Positions 1-7,972 of a DNA stretch of 64,000 bases are shown in pieces (the stretch's first letter is position 1; every line of letters begins with the position of its first letter). Source of the stretch: an uncultured Tateyamaria sp. (GTDB taxonomy: Bacteria > Pseudomonadota > Alphaproteobacteria > Rhodobacterales > Rhodobacteraceae); the NCBI RefSeq assembly GCF_947496075.1, contig NZ_CANMBJ010000002.1:1178001-1242000 (forward strand). The letters run 5' to 3'. A program made the position numbers and the translations under genes. The notes beneath the pieces are model-generated. The model saw only the letters and a list, made by a program, of their open reading frames with translations, had not been told where the DNA came from and made no database searches.

Positions 1-540
1 AGCGACAACGATGATAGCGGTGATGACGGTCAGCCCTTGGGTGGTCTTGATCGCCAGACCTTCCTTGAGCCCCGTGAGTGCCTTGAATTCGCGGACCGAG
101 ATGATGAATCGCTCACCGTCCGAAAAGCGCTGATCATTGGGGCCGATGATGAAGCGGACAAGGCCGTTCATGATGAACATGACACCAAGGCTGACCATGA
201 CAAAGATGATCGGTTTCGCCTTTTGCGTACGGTAGAAACTGTAGACCCCGCGGTCGGTCGCCAACACGAACAGAGCGCAGACTGCGATGCCAAAGGGCAG
301 GGCGAGCAGGGCAGTGGGCAGGGGACCTGCGCTGATCCCTGCAGATTGGAAAGCCCATGTGATCAGGATCGTCGCCATGGTGCCAAAGGCCATCGTGTCG
401 CCATGGGCGAAGTTGGAGAACCTGAGGATGCCGTAGATGAGGGTCACGCCAAGCGCACCAAGAGCGAGTTGGGAACCATAGGCGATGGCGGGGATCAGGA
501 CGAAGTTTGAAAGGGTGATGAAGGCGTTGAGGAGGTCCAT
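1..540 (-). CDS. livH: Branched-chain amino acid ABC transporter permease LivH (partial, runs off left edge)
   Basis: The reverse strand from 540 to the window edge is an open frame of 180 codons without a stop, beginning MDLLNAFITLSN and continuing with GVTLIYGILRFSNFAHGD, the hallmark N-terminal region of LivH-type inner-membrane permeases. LivH and LivM form the channel of the high-affinity Leu/Ile/Val or general amino acid importer. Long hydrophobic segments alternate with short loops as expected of a multi-pass protein. The start codon overlaps the stop of the preceding gene as TAATG, so it is translationally coupled within the liv operon. The C-terminal part, and probably livM, lie outside the window. 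Confidence 0.93.
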   Translation of the reverse strand, partial: MDLLNAFITLSNFVLIPAIAYGSQLALGALGVTLIYGILRFSNFAHGDTMAFGTMATILITWAFQSAGISAGPLPTALLALPFGIAVCALFVLATDRGVYSFYRTQKAKPIIFVMVSLGVMFIMNGLVRFIIGPNDQRFSDGERFIISVREFKALTGLKEGLAIKTTQGLTVITAIIVVA

Positions 541-1019
541 TATTCGATCACCTCACAGGTTCCTAGGTCTGAATGTACGCCAAGGTTTTTCTCACTTGTG
601 GCATAGTGTTGAGTGCGGACACTTCTCCCATCCGAGAAAACGGTGAAGAACTCGCCTGCAAGTGTTGAGCCATAGTAAGGAACAATGAAGTGTCTTGCGC
701 CATCTGCGCCTTTTACTTCAAACAGATGTCCGTCCTCGTGATCTGCCAAAACAGGAGGTGCTTGCAGATCGACAATCGCTTTGGCGGGCTCGAAGTTGAC
801 TTCGACGGCATCTGCATAAGAAATCGCATGCGAAAACTGGCACTCAAGCTGAAAACCAATGAGTTCTCCGCCAGATAGCGGTGAAACGACAGTGACGTTC
901 GTTGCCGTCATGGTGGCCAGAGTGGCCAGAAAAAAGGCCCTGCGCCCGTTGCGTCTGGCAAAAACAGAGCGAAACAAGGATTCTGAATAATGGGAAGCGG
1001 GTCGTTTTTTCATGCTCAT
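540..1019 (-). CDS. Hypothetical protein inserted between livF and livH
   Basis: This 159-residue protein has a basic N-terminus (MSMKKRPASHYSE) and a hydrophobic patch (AFFLATLATMTATNVTVVSPL) around residues 28-48, which could be a late signal sequence or membrane anchor. I recognise no domain. It starts with an ATGA overlap to the stop of livF and ends with a TAATG overlap to livH, so it is a full member of the operon. A periplasmic accessory role in amino acid uptake is possible from context only. Confidence 0.7.
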   Translation of the reverse strand: MSMKKRPASHYSESLFRSVFARRNGRRAFFLATLATMTATNVTVVSPLSGGELIGFQLECQFSHAISYADAVEVNFEPAKAIVDLQAPPVLADHEDGHLFEVKGADGARHFIVPYYGSTLAGEFFTVFSDGRSVRTQHYATSEKNLGVHSDLGTCEVIE

Positions 1020-1732
1020 CCCCCCAAGAAACTCTTGCGCACTTCAGGATCGGCCAACAGTTCCTTGCCCGTCCCCGTATACGCATTGCGGCCCTGCACC
1101 AGCACATAGCCTTTGTCTGCAATTTCAAGTGCTTGGCGGGCGTTCTGTTCGACCATCAGGATCGGGATGCCAGTGCGGGCGACCTCAATGATCCGGTCAA
1201 ACAACTCGTCCATCACGATGGGGCTGACCCCGGCAGTCGGCTCGTCCAGCATCAGCACCTTGGGCTGGGTCATCAACGCGCGCCCCACAGCAACCTGCTG
1301 GCGCTGTCCGCCTGACAACTCACCCGCGGGTTGGCGACGCTTTTCCTTGAGGATCGGAAACAGATCATAGACCTGCGCCATCGTGTCCGAGAAATCGTCG
1401 CGCCGGATGAAGGCTCCCATTTCGAGATTCTCCTCGACCGTCATCGAGGTGAAGATGTTGGAGGTCTGGGGGACAAACCCCATGCCCTTGGCGACCCGGT
1501 CCTGCGGGGTGAGGTCCGTAATGTCTTCACCATCCAACCGCACCGCGCCTTGGCGCACGTCCAGCATGCCAAAGACGGCTTTCATCGCCGTCGACTTTCC
1601 TGCGCCATTGGGGCCGACAATGACGGCAATTTCGCCAGGTTCAACCGCCACGGTGCAGTCGTGAAGGATGTCGGGGCCATTGCCGTAGCCGCCGGTCATG
1701 GTGTCGCCAATCAGGAAGGTGTCGGACATCAC
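1016..1732 (-). CDS. livF: Branched-chain amino acid ABC transporter ATP-binding protein LivF
   Basis: A 238-residue ABC ATPase. Walker A is GPNGAGKST (about residue 40), the signature is LSGGQRQQVAVGRAL, and Walker B is VLMLDEPTAG followed by the LivF-type stretch with MVEQNARQAL. Length and motif order match LivF, which pairs with LivG to drive import through LivHM. The C-terminus ends VRKSFLGG, as commonly seen in LivF. It overlaps both neighbours by four bases (ATGA), giving tight coupling in the operon. Substrate could be Leu/Ile/Val or a related compound; sequence alone does not separate these. Confidence 0.95.
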   Translation of the reverse strand: MMSDTFLIGDTMTGGYGNGPDILHDCTVAVEPGEIAVIVGPNGAGKSTAMKAVFGMLDVRQGAVRLDGEDITDLTPQDRVAKGMGFVPQTSNIFTSMTVEENLEMGAFIRRDDFSDTMAQVYDLFPILKEKRRQPAGELSGGQRQQVAVGRALMTQPKVLMLDEPTAGVSPIVMDELFDRIIEVARTGIPILMVEQNARQALEIADKGYVLVQGRNAYTGTGKELLADPEVRKSFLGG

Positions 1733-2301
1733 AGGCCAATCCTGTAGTCTTGCATAGCGGCGGCATGGGCGGCACGCATTTCATCTGTAATGGCTTCGAC
1801 CTTGGGACCGGGCCGACCGTCGGCTTCCTTGGCGTGACGCTCTTGAACCGTGTAGATCAACAAAACCGCATCAGCACCCGGCAGTGCCTCCACGATGTAC
1901 CCGCCGCGCGGGTTGTTGTCCTTGCTCAGGGCCATGAAATCGACCTGAATGCTGGCGCGTCCGTCGATGGTAGAGCCGCGCACTTGCAGGTTGCCAACGT
2001 TGGAAAAGTGCGGTGTGCCACGGCGGTACTGCTCAAAGATCATGCCGACCATGTCATTGCTGTCGATGAGCGTACGGTCGAGCGGCATGACAACTACATT
2101 TGTGGAAATCAACGGGTCGTCCGATAGGGTGAACACACCGAACAGATCGGGATAGATCGCTTGGCTAATGAAACCGCGACGCTGTTCCGCGTCCGTGCAA
2201 TATTCCACACCTTCGGTAACGTCATGGCAGGTTTCCTGCGCCAGGACCGGCATTGCTGTCAGTGCGAGCGTTGCGCAATATGCAAGTGCGATGCGTTTCA
2301 T
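1729..2301 (-). CDS. Secreted hypothetical protein between livG and livF
   Basis: A 190-residue protein with a clear Sec signal peptide: MKRI, then ALAYCATLALTAMPVLA with a likely cleavage after VLA-Q. The mature part has two early cysteines (QETCHDVTEGVEYCTD) that may form a disulfide, and no family I recognise. Four-base overlaps with livG upstream and livF downstream make it a coupled operon member. It is not one of the standard liv components. A periplasmic role linked to the transporter is inferred from position only. Confidence 0.72.
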   Translation of the reverse strand: MKRIALAYCATLALTAMPVLAQETCHDVTEGVEYCTDAEQRRGFISQAIYPDLFGVFTLSDDPLISTNVVVMPLDRTLIDSNDMVGMIFEQYRRGTPHFSNVGNLQVRGSTIDGRASIQVDFMALSKDNNPRGGYIVEALPGADAVLLIYTVQERHAKEADGRPGPKVEAITDEMRAAHAAAMQDYRIGL

Positions 2302-3080
2302 GCGCCCACCTTGTCCTTGTTCTTGAGGCCGGTGCCCAGATACGCCTCGATCACCTGTTCGTTGGCTTTGATCTCGGCCAACGTGCCCTCGGCCAGTACC
2401 TTGCCCTCGGCCATGCAGATGACCGGGTCGCAGATCTTGCCGATGAAATCCATATCGTGTTCGATCACGACGAATGTGTAGTTGCGTTCCTTGTTCAGAC
2501 GAAGGATGGCGTCGCCGATGGTATTGAGTAGGGTGCGGTTCACGCCTGCGCCGACCTCGTCCAGGAACACGACCTTGGCGTCGACCATCATGGTGCGTCC
2601 GAGTTCCAGCAATTTCTTTTGTCCACCTGAGACCTGGCCCGCCTTGTGGCCGGACAGATGTTCGATGGTCAGGAACTCCAACACTTCATCGGCTTTTGCA
2701 GCCAGCGCACGTTCTTCATCGGCAATGCGCTTGCGCCCGAACCATGTGTTCCAAAGCGTTTCACCTGATTGCGCGCTGGGGACCATCATCAGGTTCTCGC
2801 GACAGGTCATGGAGCTGAACTCGTGCGCGATCTGGAAGGTGCGCAGAAGCCCTTTGTGGAATAGTGTATGCGGTGGCAGGCCGGTGATGTCCTCGCCGTC
2901 CATGGTCACGCGGCCAGACGTCGGTGGAAGTACGCCTGCGATCACATTGAAAAGTGTGGTTTTTCCTGCGCCGTTCGGTCCGATCAAGCCGGTGATCGAA
3001 CCGGGTTGGATTGACAGCGATGCGCCGTCAACGGCATGAAACCCGCCGAAATGTTTGTGAATGTCGTCAACGACGATCAT
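2298..3080 (-). CDS. livG: Branched-chain amino acid ABC transporter ATP-binding protein LivG
   Basis: A 260-residue ABC ATPase with Walker A GPNGAGKTT, signature VSGGQKKLLELGRTM, Walker B VVFLDEVGAGV, and a C-terminal EHDMDFI switch-histidine region followed by EGTLAEI and an end-of-protein AYLG motif typical of LivG. The Walker B loop reads DEVGAG rather than the usual DEPxAG, a tolerated variant. It is the first gene of the overlapping block livG-unknown-livF-unknown-livH and is separated from livK by an 88-base gap holding a hairpin. Confidence 0.94.
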   Translation of the reverse strand: MIVVDDIHKHFGGFHAVDGASLSIQPGSITGLIGPNGAGKTTLFNVIAGVLPPTSGRVTMDGEDITGLPPHTLFHKGLLRTFQIAHEFSSMTCRENLMMVPSAQSGETLWNTWFGRKRIADEERALAAKADEVLEFLTIEHLSGHKAGQVSGGQKKLLELGRTMMVDAKVVFLDEVGAGVNRTLLNTIGDAILRLNKERNYTFVVIEHDMDFIGKICDPVICMAEGKVLAEGTLAEIKANEQVIEAYLGTGLKNKDKVGA

Positions 3081-3124
3081 ATGTTTCCCCGTGCCGCTTT
3101 AAGAGCGGTCTTCAAGATATTGAA

Positions 3125-3148
3125 ACAGCCCGGGAATGCCCGGGCTGT
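3125..3148 (-). terminator. Hairpin between livK and livG
   Basis: A perfect 10-bp stem (ACAGCCCGGG / CCCGGGCTGT) with a four-base loop lies in the livK-livG gap. On the minus strand it is followed by a short, interrupted run of T. It could act as a partial terminator or as an mRNA 3'-end stabiliser that gives livK more transcript than the ATPase and permease genes, as is common for binding-protein genes. Confidence 0.6.
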
Positions 3149-3168
3149 CCATCAGTTTGGATAACCGT

Positions 3169-4368
3169 TTAGCGGTACTTGGCCGTGGTGATTTCGCCGC
3201 CTTCGACGACGATCTGGCGGTAGTTGCCCGCCGATTCACCCGCACCGATCAGTTCCACGGCTGTGGCGCCGACATAGTCGATTTCGCCGCCGTCCTTGAG
3301 GATTTGCAAGGCCTTTGCCAGCTCACCGGGGAAGATCTGTTCGCCCGGCGCGTTGGCTACGTCCATGATATGCTCTTTGTAGTCGTTGCTGTCCTTGGAG
3401 TTGGCCGCTTGCATCGCCAGCATGATCAACGCTGCTGCATCATAGCTTTCGGGTGTGAAGGGCGAGGTGGCGTCGAACGCGTCACCAACCATCTCTTCGA
3501 ACTTCGCGGCGCCCGGGCTGTCGGTGCCTGGGTGTTGACCGGTCGAGCCTTCAATCTCGTCCCCGAAGTTCTCGGCCAGCTTGGCGCTAATCATCCCGTC
3601 GGGGAAGTGGAAGGTGTCGAATGCGCCGGAATCCAATGCTGCACGCACGACGCCGGAGCCGCCCTGATCCACATAGCCTGCGACCACGAGACGCTCACCG
3701 CCAGCTGCTGCCAACGCGCCGACTTCGGCCGAGTAGTCCGCCTTGCCATCTTCATGGGCCGCGTTGATGGTTACAGTACCACCCGCGGCTTCAAAGGCGG
3801 CCTGGAACGAATCTGCCAGACCCTTGCCGTAGTCGTTGTTTGTGTAGGTTACTGCGACTTCCTTGATGCCTTCTTCCATAAGCACCTCGGTCATCACGAC
3901 GCCTTGGCGCGCGTCGGAGGGCGCGGTGCGGAAGAACAAACCGTTGTCTTCATTGTCGTTGTGCGACAGGCCGGGCGAGGTCGCCGAGGGCGACACCATG
4001 ACGACACCGTTAGCGACTGCCACGTTGTTCAGGATCGCGCCGGTCACACCTGAACAGTCCGCGCCCATAATGCCGTCAACTTTGTCCGAGGTTACCAGAC
4101 GTTCAGCGGCTGCGGTCGCCGCACCAGCATCAACGCATGTGCTGTCCGCGCGTACCGGTGTCACGGTGGCGCTGTCCAGCAACAAGCCGGAATCGGCGAC
4201 TTCTTTCATTGCCAGTTCAGCGCCATCGGCCATCGACGGTGTCAGAGATTCAATGGGGCCGGTGAAGCCCAGAATGATACCGATTTTGACTTCTTTTGCG
4301 TGTCCGTCGGCGAATGCAGTGCCGGCCATCAATGCCGTGGCGGCTGACGCCATAAGCAGTTTTTTCAT
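3169..4368 (-). CDS. livK: ABC transporter substrate-binding protein, LivK family
   Basis: A 399-residue periplasmic binding protein of the LivJ/LivK type (Peripla_BP_6). The N-terminus MKKLLMASAATALMAGTAFADGH is a textbook signal peptide. KIGIILGFTGPIESL marks the start of lobe 1, and the central VTYTNNDYGKG segment is characteristic of this fold. It delivers the amino acid to the LivHM permease. It is the first gene of the operon, is transcribed leftward, and is separated from livG by a hairpin. The ligand cannot be fixed from sequence. Confidence 0.93.
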   Translation of the reverse strand: MKKLLMASAATALMAGTAFADGHAKEVKIGIILGFTGPIESLTPSMADGAELAMKEVADSGLLLDSATVTPVRADSTCVDAGAATAAAERLVTSDKVDGIMGADCSGVTGAILNNVAVANGVVMVSPSATSPGLSHNDNEDNGLFFRTAPSDARQGVVMTEVLMEEGIKEVAVTYTNNDYGKGLADSFQAAFEAAGGTVTINAAHEDGKADYSAEVGALAAAGGERLVVAGYVDQGGSGVVRAALDSGAFDTFHFPDGMISAKLAENFGDEIEGSTGQHPGTDSPGAAKFEEMVGDAFDATSPFTPESYDAAALIMLAMQAANSKDSNDYKEHIMDVANAPGEQIFPGELAKALQILKDGGEIDYVGATAVELIGAGESAGNYRQIVVEGGEITTAKYR

Positions 4369-4451
4369 TGTCTTTTCTCCCTGTGGATCATTGTCCTGCG
4401 GCGGAGCGTAAGCGGGCGATGCAAAAAAGAAAAGTCGAATAGTCCGTGGTA

Positions 4452-4469
4452 ACCCACGGGAATGTGGGT
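4452..4469. promoter_or_regulatory. Small inverted repeat between divergent livK and sugar dehydrogenase genes
   Basis: ACCCAC and GTGGGT face each other across a six-base spacer in the roughly 150-base region between two divergent genes. It could be an operator or a weak hairpin in either leader. No regulator is encoded nearby. Confidence 0.3.
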
Positions 4470-4526
4470 GGACCGCGCTGGATGAATGATTAGCTAAGGT
4501 ATGTACCCAAGATGGAGGATGCTCAG

Positions 4527-5615
4527 ATGCGCCGTTTTGCTGTTTTTGCCATGACCTTTTTGCCTGTATCCGCCCTTGCGCTGGAAACGGATCAGGGGGC
4601 TGTGACGGTGACGCCGGTTGTCACGGGGCTGGATGAGCCTTGGGGGGTCGCGGAACTGCCGGATGGTTCGTTGTTGGTGACTGAACGTGATGGACGTTTG
4701 GTGCATGCGTCTGGTGGTGAAGCGAAAGCGGTGGATGGCGTGCCACGTGTTGCTGCCGCAGGGCAGGGCGGGCTTTTGGACGTTACTATTTCGCGCGACT
4801 TTGCGACTTCGCGGACCGTTTTCCTGACTTACTCCAAACCGCAGGGCCGCGGATCGGGTACCGCACTCGCAGCGGCAGAGCTGAGCACGGATGGAACACG
4901 GCTCGAAAATCTGCGTGACCTGTTTGAAAGCGCACCAGGGGGAAGCAGTGGGCGCCATTTCGGCAGTCGCGTGGTCGAAGCACCGGATGGCACTTTGTAT
5001 GTGACCATCGGGGATCGAGGTGACCGCCCGTCCGCGCAGGACCGGTCCAATCACAACGGTGCAATCGTTCGAGTAAACAGGGATGGCACGGTGCCCGCAG
5101 ACAATCCGTTTGTTGGCCAGGAAGGCATCCAGCCGCATATTTGGTCCTACGGGCATCGCAACCCGCAAGGGGCGGGCCTGGATGCTGATGACACGCTGTG
5201 GACAGCAGAGCACGGCGCGCGCGGCGGGGACGAGGTGAACCGCGTCCAGAAGGGGGCGAATTTCGGGTGGCCCGTGATTTCCTATGGCGTCCATTACTCC
5301 GGTGCGAAGATCGGAGAAGGCACGTCGCGAGCTGACATGGAGCAGCCGGCATTCTACTGGGACCCGTCGATGGCCCCATCCGGACTTATGATTTACCAGG
5401 GCGACATGTTTCCTGAATGGAAGGGTGACATGTTCGTTGGTTCGCTGAAGTTCAGCTACATTTCGCGACTGGCGGTGGACGACATCAGTGCCAGCGAAGT
5501 CGAGCAGATCGAAGGCGATGAAACCTTGCGTGTGCGCGACATCGTCGAGGCACCTGACGGCAGCATCCTTTTCATATCGGTCGGCAAAGGCACCGTGTAC
5601 CGGATGACGCGTTGA
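4527..5615 (+). CDS. PQQ-dependent sugar dehydrogenase, soluble aldose dehydrogenase (YliI) family
   Basis: The 362-residue product starts with a signal peptide (MRRFAVFAMTFLPVSALALE), so it is exported. The body is a six-bladed quinoprotein propeller of the GSDH family: GLDEPWGVAELPDGS near the N-terminus, GRHFGSR, the YGHRNPQG motif, and TAEHGARGGDEVN, which contribute to the PQQ and active site in family members. It would oxidise aldose sugars in the periplasm with electrons passed to the respiratory chain. I chose the ATG at 4527 because GGAGGA lies eight bases upstream; the in-frame ATG at 4512 has no such site and would put residues before the signal peptide. Confidence 0.9.
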   Translation: MRRFAVFAMTFLPVSALALETDQGAVTVTPVVTGLDEPWGVAELPDGSLLVTERDGRLVHASGGEAKAVDGVPRVAAAGQGGLLDVTISRDFATSRTVFLTYSKPQGRGSGTALAAAELSTDGTRLENLRDLFESAPGGSSGRHFGSRVVEAPDGTLYVTIGDRGDRPSAQDRSNHNGAIVRVNRDGTVPADNPFVGQEGIQPHIWSYGHRNPQGAGLDADDTLWTAEHGARGGDEVNRVQKGANFGWPVISYGVHYSGAKIGEGTSRADMEQPAFYWDPSMAPSGLMIYQGDMFPEWKGDMFVGSLKFSYISRLAVDDISASEVEQIEGDETLRVRDIVEAPDGSILFISVGKGTVYRMTR

Positions 5616-5655
5616 GAGCAGTGCGATAGGGTGGCCGCGGAAGAGGAGTACACCC

Positions 5656-6036
5656 ATGCCTATCGAACGTCTCGATCACGTGAATCTGCGCACAACGCGC
5701 CTTGCCGAAATGATCCAGTGGTACGAGGAGATCCTTGGGCTTTCAGCGGGTGTACGTCCCGCGTTCAGTATGGATGGTGCGTGGCTTTACGCTGGGGATG
5801 TTGCCGCTGTTCATTTGGTTGCGGTTGAAGACGATGGGGCTGCGGGATCTGAAACGGCCCTCAAGCTCGAACACTTTGCCTTTCGCGCCTCCGGGGATGC
5901 AGAGGCATTCCAGGATCGGCTACAACAAAGGGGTGTCGCCTATCGCCGTTCCGGCATCGAAGAGATGCATCTGTCGGCCTTCAACGTCTGGGATCCAGAC
6001 GGCAATCATATTCACATTGATTTTATTGGTGAGTGA
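5656..6036 (+). CDS. VOC (glyoxalase/bleomycin resistance/dioxygenase) family protein
   Basis: A 126-residue single-module vicinal-oxygen-chelate protein: it opens LDHVNLRTTRL and ends WDPDGNHIHIDFIGE, the paired beta-alpha-beta-beta-beta halves with a metal-ligand His and Glu. Such proteins are small lyases, isomerases or binding proteins; no specific substrate is visible. AGGAGT precedes the start. It is the last intact gene before the integrated elements. Confidence 0.88.
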   Translation: MPIERLDHVNLRTTRLAEMIQWYEEILGLSAGVRPAFSMDGAWLYAGDVAAVHLVAVEDDGAAGSETALKLEHFAFRASGDAEAFQDRLQQRGVAYRRSGIEEMHLSAFNVWDPDGNHIHIDFIGE

Positions 6037-6307
6037 GCACCACTAGCAGAGTCTGCGGCGTGCTTGCTGCAGAGTTTTGTTTAAAAATAACTTATAAGAG
6101 GCGACGCGTCTGTTTTTGATGCCTGCCGTCGGCGGCAATGAGCAAATCGCAGTCATTTTGGTTGTCATTGGGCGTCGTGACAAACACAGTGCCATGGCGC
6201 ATTGCGTCTCGGGTGATGTCTTTGGATTCTTGGTCCCGCAGTTGCGTGCTGGTTCCATGCAAAGCGGGCCGACGTTTATTGCGCGATTAAACCATAAGGT
6301 TTGCAAA
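6037..6307. other. Non-coding stretch after the VOC gene
   Basis: I see no convincing gene, RNA or terminator here. It leads into the decayed reading frame that follows. Confidence 0.5.
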
Positions 6308-6628
6308 ATGGCTGAAGCGAGTTTTACGAACCAAGGGACTTTGATTGCTGGTGCGCGTGCGGCGCGTCTAGATGGTCGCCCGAGCGAAGCATGGCGTCTT
6401 CTGGGATTGGCCAAGGACGTAGGTAATGCGTCAGGCACGCCTGCGATCTTGATGATCGAGGCAGAGCTCTTCCATGATGCAGGCAGGGTTGAAGCGACCG
6501 CGGACCGGCTGCACAGACTGTTGGATCATGTGCCGGATCACTGTTGAGCTGTATTTCATCTGGCTGCTGGAGCGTGGCGGCGCGTGGGATTTGAATTGGC
6601 ACACTCTGACGTCTTCTTATCAACCTGA
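6308..6628 (+). pseudogene. Decayed TPR-like reading frame
   Basis: The frame from 6308 reads as plausible helical-repeat protein (MAEASFTNQGTLIAGARAAR, then LDGRPSEAWRLLGLAKD, AELFHDAGRVEATADRLHRLLDHVPDH) with TPR-like Ala/Leu spacing, but it stops at 6545-6547. The same frame continues with similar composition (AVFHLAAGAWRRVGFELAHSD) to a second stop near 6628. A nonsense mutation in a former TPR-type gene explains this best. The parent gene cannot be named. It sits immediately outside the left attachment site. Confidence 0.4.
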
Positions 6629-6988
6629 CGCGGGACTTGGGCCAGACCAAACAAGCCGATCACCTGCTGCAGCGGCCGGCTCGGGCATTTGAAAGCGACC
6701 CATGGCCAAGGCAACGTATGCAGCTCAACAGGCGCGTTTGGCCTATCTGATTGGTCTTTTACTTTACCGACCAACTGAGATGGCTCTGCAACAGTCTGTT
6801 TGGGAGCTTTGCCCGCCTTGAGGCCGGAAAGAACGAGACGAGCAGTTTGTCGGCGGCATTTTGCCCGATGCAAGGCTGATTTGTCGGTATGATTTGTCGC
6901 CGTGCCCGGTAAAAGCGGACAAACAGCGGATACATCAAGGTGTAAGTACCGTTCAACAGATTGAAAAATAACGCTAAGTTAAGATATG
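6629..6988. other. Gap before the left attachment site, no gene seen
   Basis: No frame here looks coding on either strand. It may be further remains of the decayed gene. It ends at the first tRNA-Ser-like attachment core. Confidence 0.5.
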
Positions 6989-7002
6989 TGGCGGAGAGAC
7001 AG
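6989..7002. repeat. Attachment-site core, left end of element 1
   Basis: TGGCGGAGAGACAG is identical to the reverse complement of the 3' end (including CCA) of the tRNA-Ser gene at 37704. The identity stops after 14 bases, as expected of an integration crossover core rather than a partial tRNA copy. Confidence 0.8.
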
Positions 7003-7003
7003 T

Positions 7004-7024
7004 CCGAAGTTACCGAAACTTCGG
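7004..7024. promoter_or_regulatory. Perfect dyad beside the left attachment core
   Basis: CCGAAGTT and AACTTCGG face each other across five bases, starting one base past the att core. A binding site for integrase, excisionase or a host factor is likely from its position; this is inference. Confidence 0.45.
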
Positions 7025-7071
7025 TATATTAATACACTGTTTTTATTGCGATTAATGTCTTGCTGCGCTGC

Positions 7072-7096
7072 AGATTGTGCAGCAAAATGTGTAGCA
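7072..7096. repeat. Candidate integrase arm-type repeats, left end of element 1
   Basis: Two tandem copies of a 12-bp unit, ATTGTGCAGCAA then AATGTGTAGCAG (consensus TGTGYAGCA), match the three tandem copies beside the integrase at the other end (22179-22214). Short repeats in the same orientation near both ends of an integrated element are typical arm-type sites of tyrosine integrases. Confidence 0.6.
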
Positions 7097-7242
7097 GATA
7101 TCGTTTTCACTCCAACCTAGCTGGAACAAGAGCACGAGTTGCTCGCTTCCGAGCAATGCCAAATGCTTTCTTTCTTTCCTGTAACCGCGCGCTCGCACGG
7201 CAGCCGAAACCGACCGCCGCGTTGAACGAGCGGTGCTTTCCG

Positions 7243-7923
7243 TTACAGCGCGGCCCGGATTGCGTCGCGCAGTTCCGGGTATAGAATCCAGTTTCCAGGA
7301 TCCCCGTCATGTTCGGGCTCGCCCCGAAATCCAAGAACGGCGGTTCCGTCCAGATTGGTTGAAGAACCATTCGATACAGTCTCCGAGGAAAGAAAGGTGG
7401 CAATCAACCGGCCTGCACTCGCAAGCGATCTGTTGGCGGATGCACGGGACTTGTAGCCCGCGCCGTTCGCCACGCGCACCTCTGTCAAACCGTCTTCGTC
7501 TGCCAACGACAACGCCGCTAGCAATGCGCGCTGCGGGCGTGTCAGCGCCACCTGCCCGAGCGCTTCAGTGTATTCCTCGATGCTCGGCACGGATGCGCCG
7601 GTATGCGGGTCCGTTCTGCGGTTCTCGGTCATTTTGCTTTCCCGGGCGTCGATGACGTCATGCAGGGCGGTGATCGCGGCCTCTTGGGTGGCGCCGCTCG
7701 CCTCGGCGATCATGCCGCGCGCTTTCGTTGGCGGTTTGGCAAAAGCGCGGGCAACGAATTTGCCCGCGAGGAGGCCCGACTTGATCTGATATCTTCCGTG
7801 TTCGCCGACTTGGATCGGGGGCTGTGTGTCTTTCTTACTGTCCTTTGCTTTCTTCTTCTTGGTCATGCCTTTGAAGAGGTCATGGCCCGCATCTGTTCTG
7901 CCTTGTGCACTGGAACGTGTCAT
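7243..7923 (-). CDS. Hypothetical protein, winged-helix-like middle region
   Basis: A 226-residue protein with a lysine-rich N-terminus (MTKKKKAKDSKKD), a VGEHGRYQIKSGLLAGKFVARAFAK segment, and a region TRPQRALLAALSLADEDGLTEVRVANGAG resembling a helix-turn-helix or winged-helix core. I do not recognise the family. AAAGGA sits upstream of the start. It is the leftmost gene of element 1, downstream of the desaturase on the same strand, 50 bases away. A DNA-binding role is only a guess. Confidence 0.7.
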   Translation of the reverse strand: MTRSSAQGRTDAGHDLFKGMTKKKKAKDSKKDTQPPIQVGEHGRYQIKSGLLAGKFVARAFAKPPTKARGMIAEASGATQEAAITALHDVIDARESKMTENRRTDPHTGASVPSIEEYTEALGQVALTRPQRALLAALSLADEDGLTEVRVANGAGYKSRASANRSLASAGRLIATFLSSETVSNGSSTNLDGTAVLGFRGEPEHDGDPGNWILYPELRDAIRAAL

Positions 7924-7972
7924 GGGGAATCCTTTCCCGGATTATTGAGTTTCGTGTGTCGATGTGACCGCC

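Noticed and set aside
4494..5657. 387-codon minus-strand open frame
   Set aside because: It lies opposite the sugar dehydrogenase gene and shows no domain or natural composition.
6989..7002. Partial tRNA-Ser copies at 6989 and 22305 as tRNA genes
   Set aside because: Only 14-16 bases of the 3' end are present, so they are att cores.
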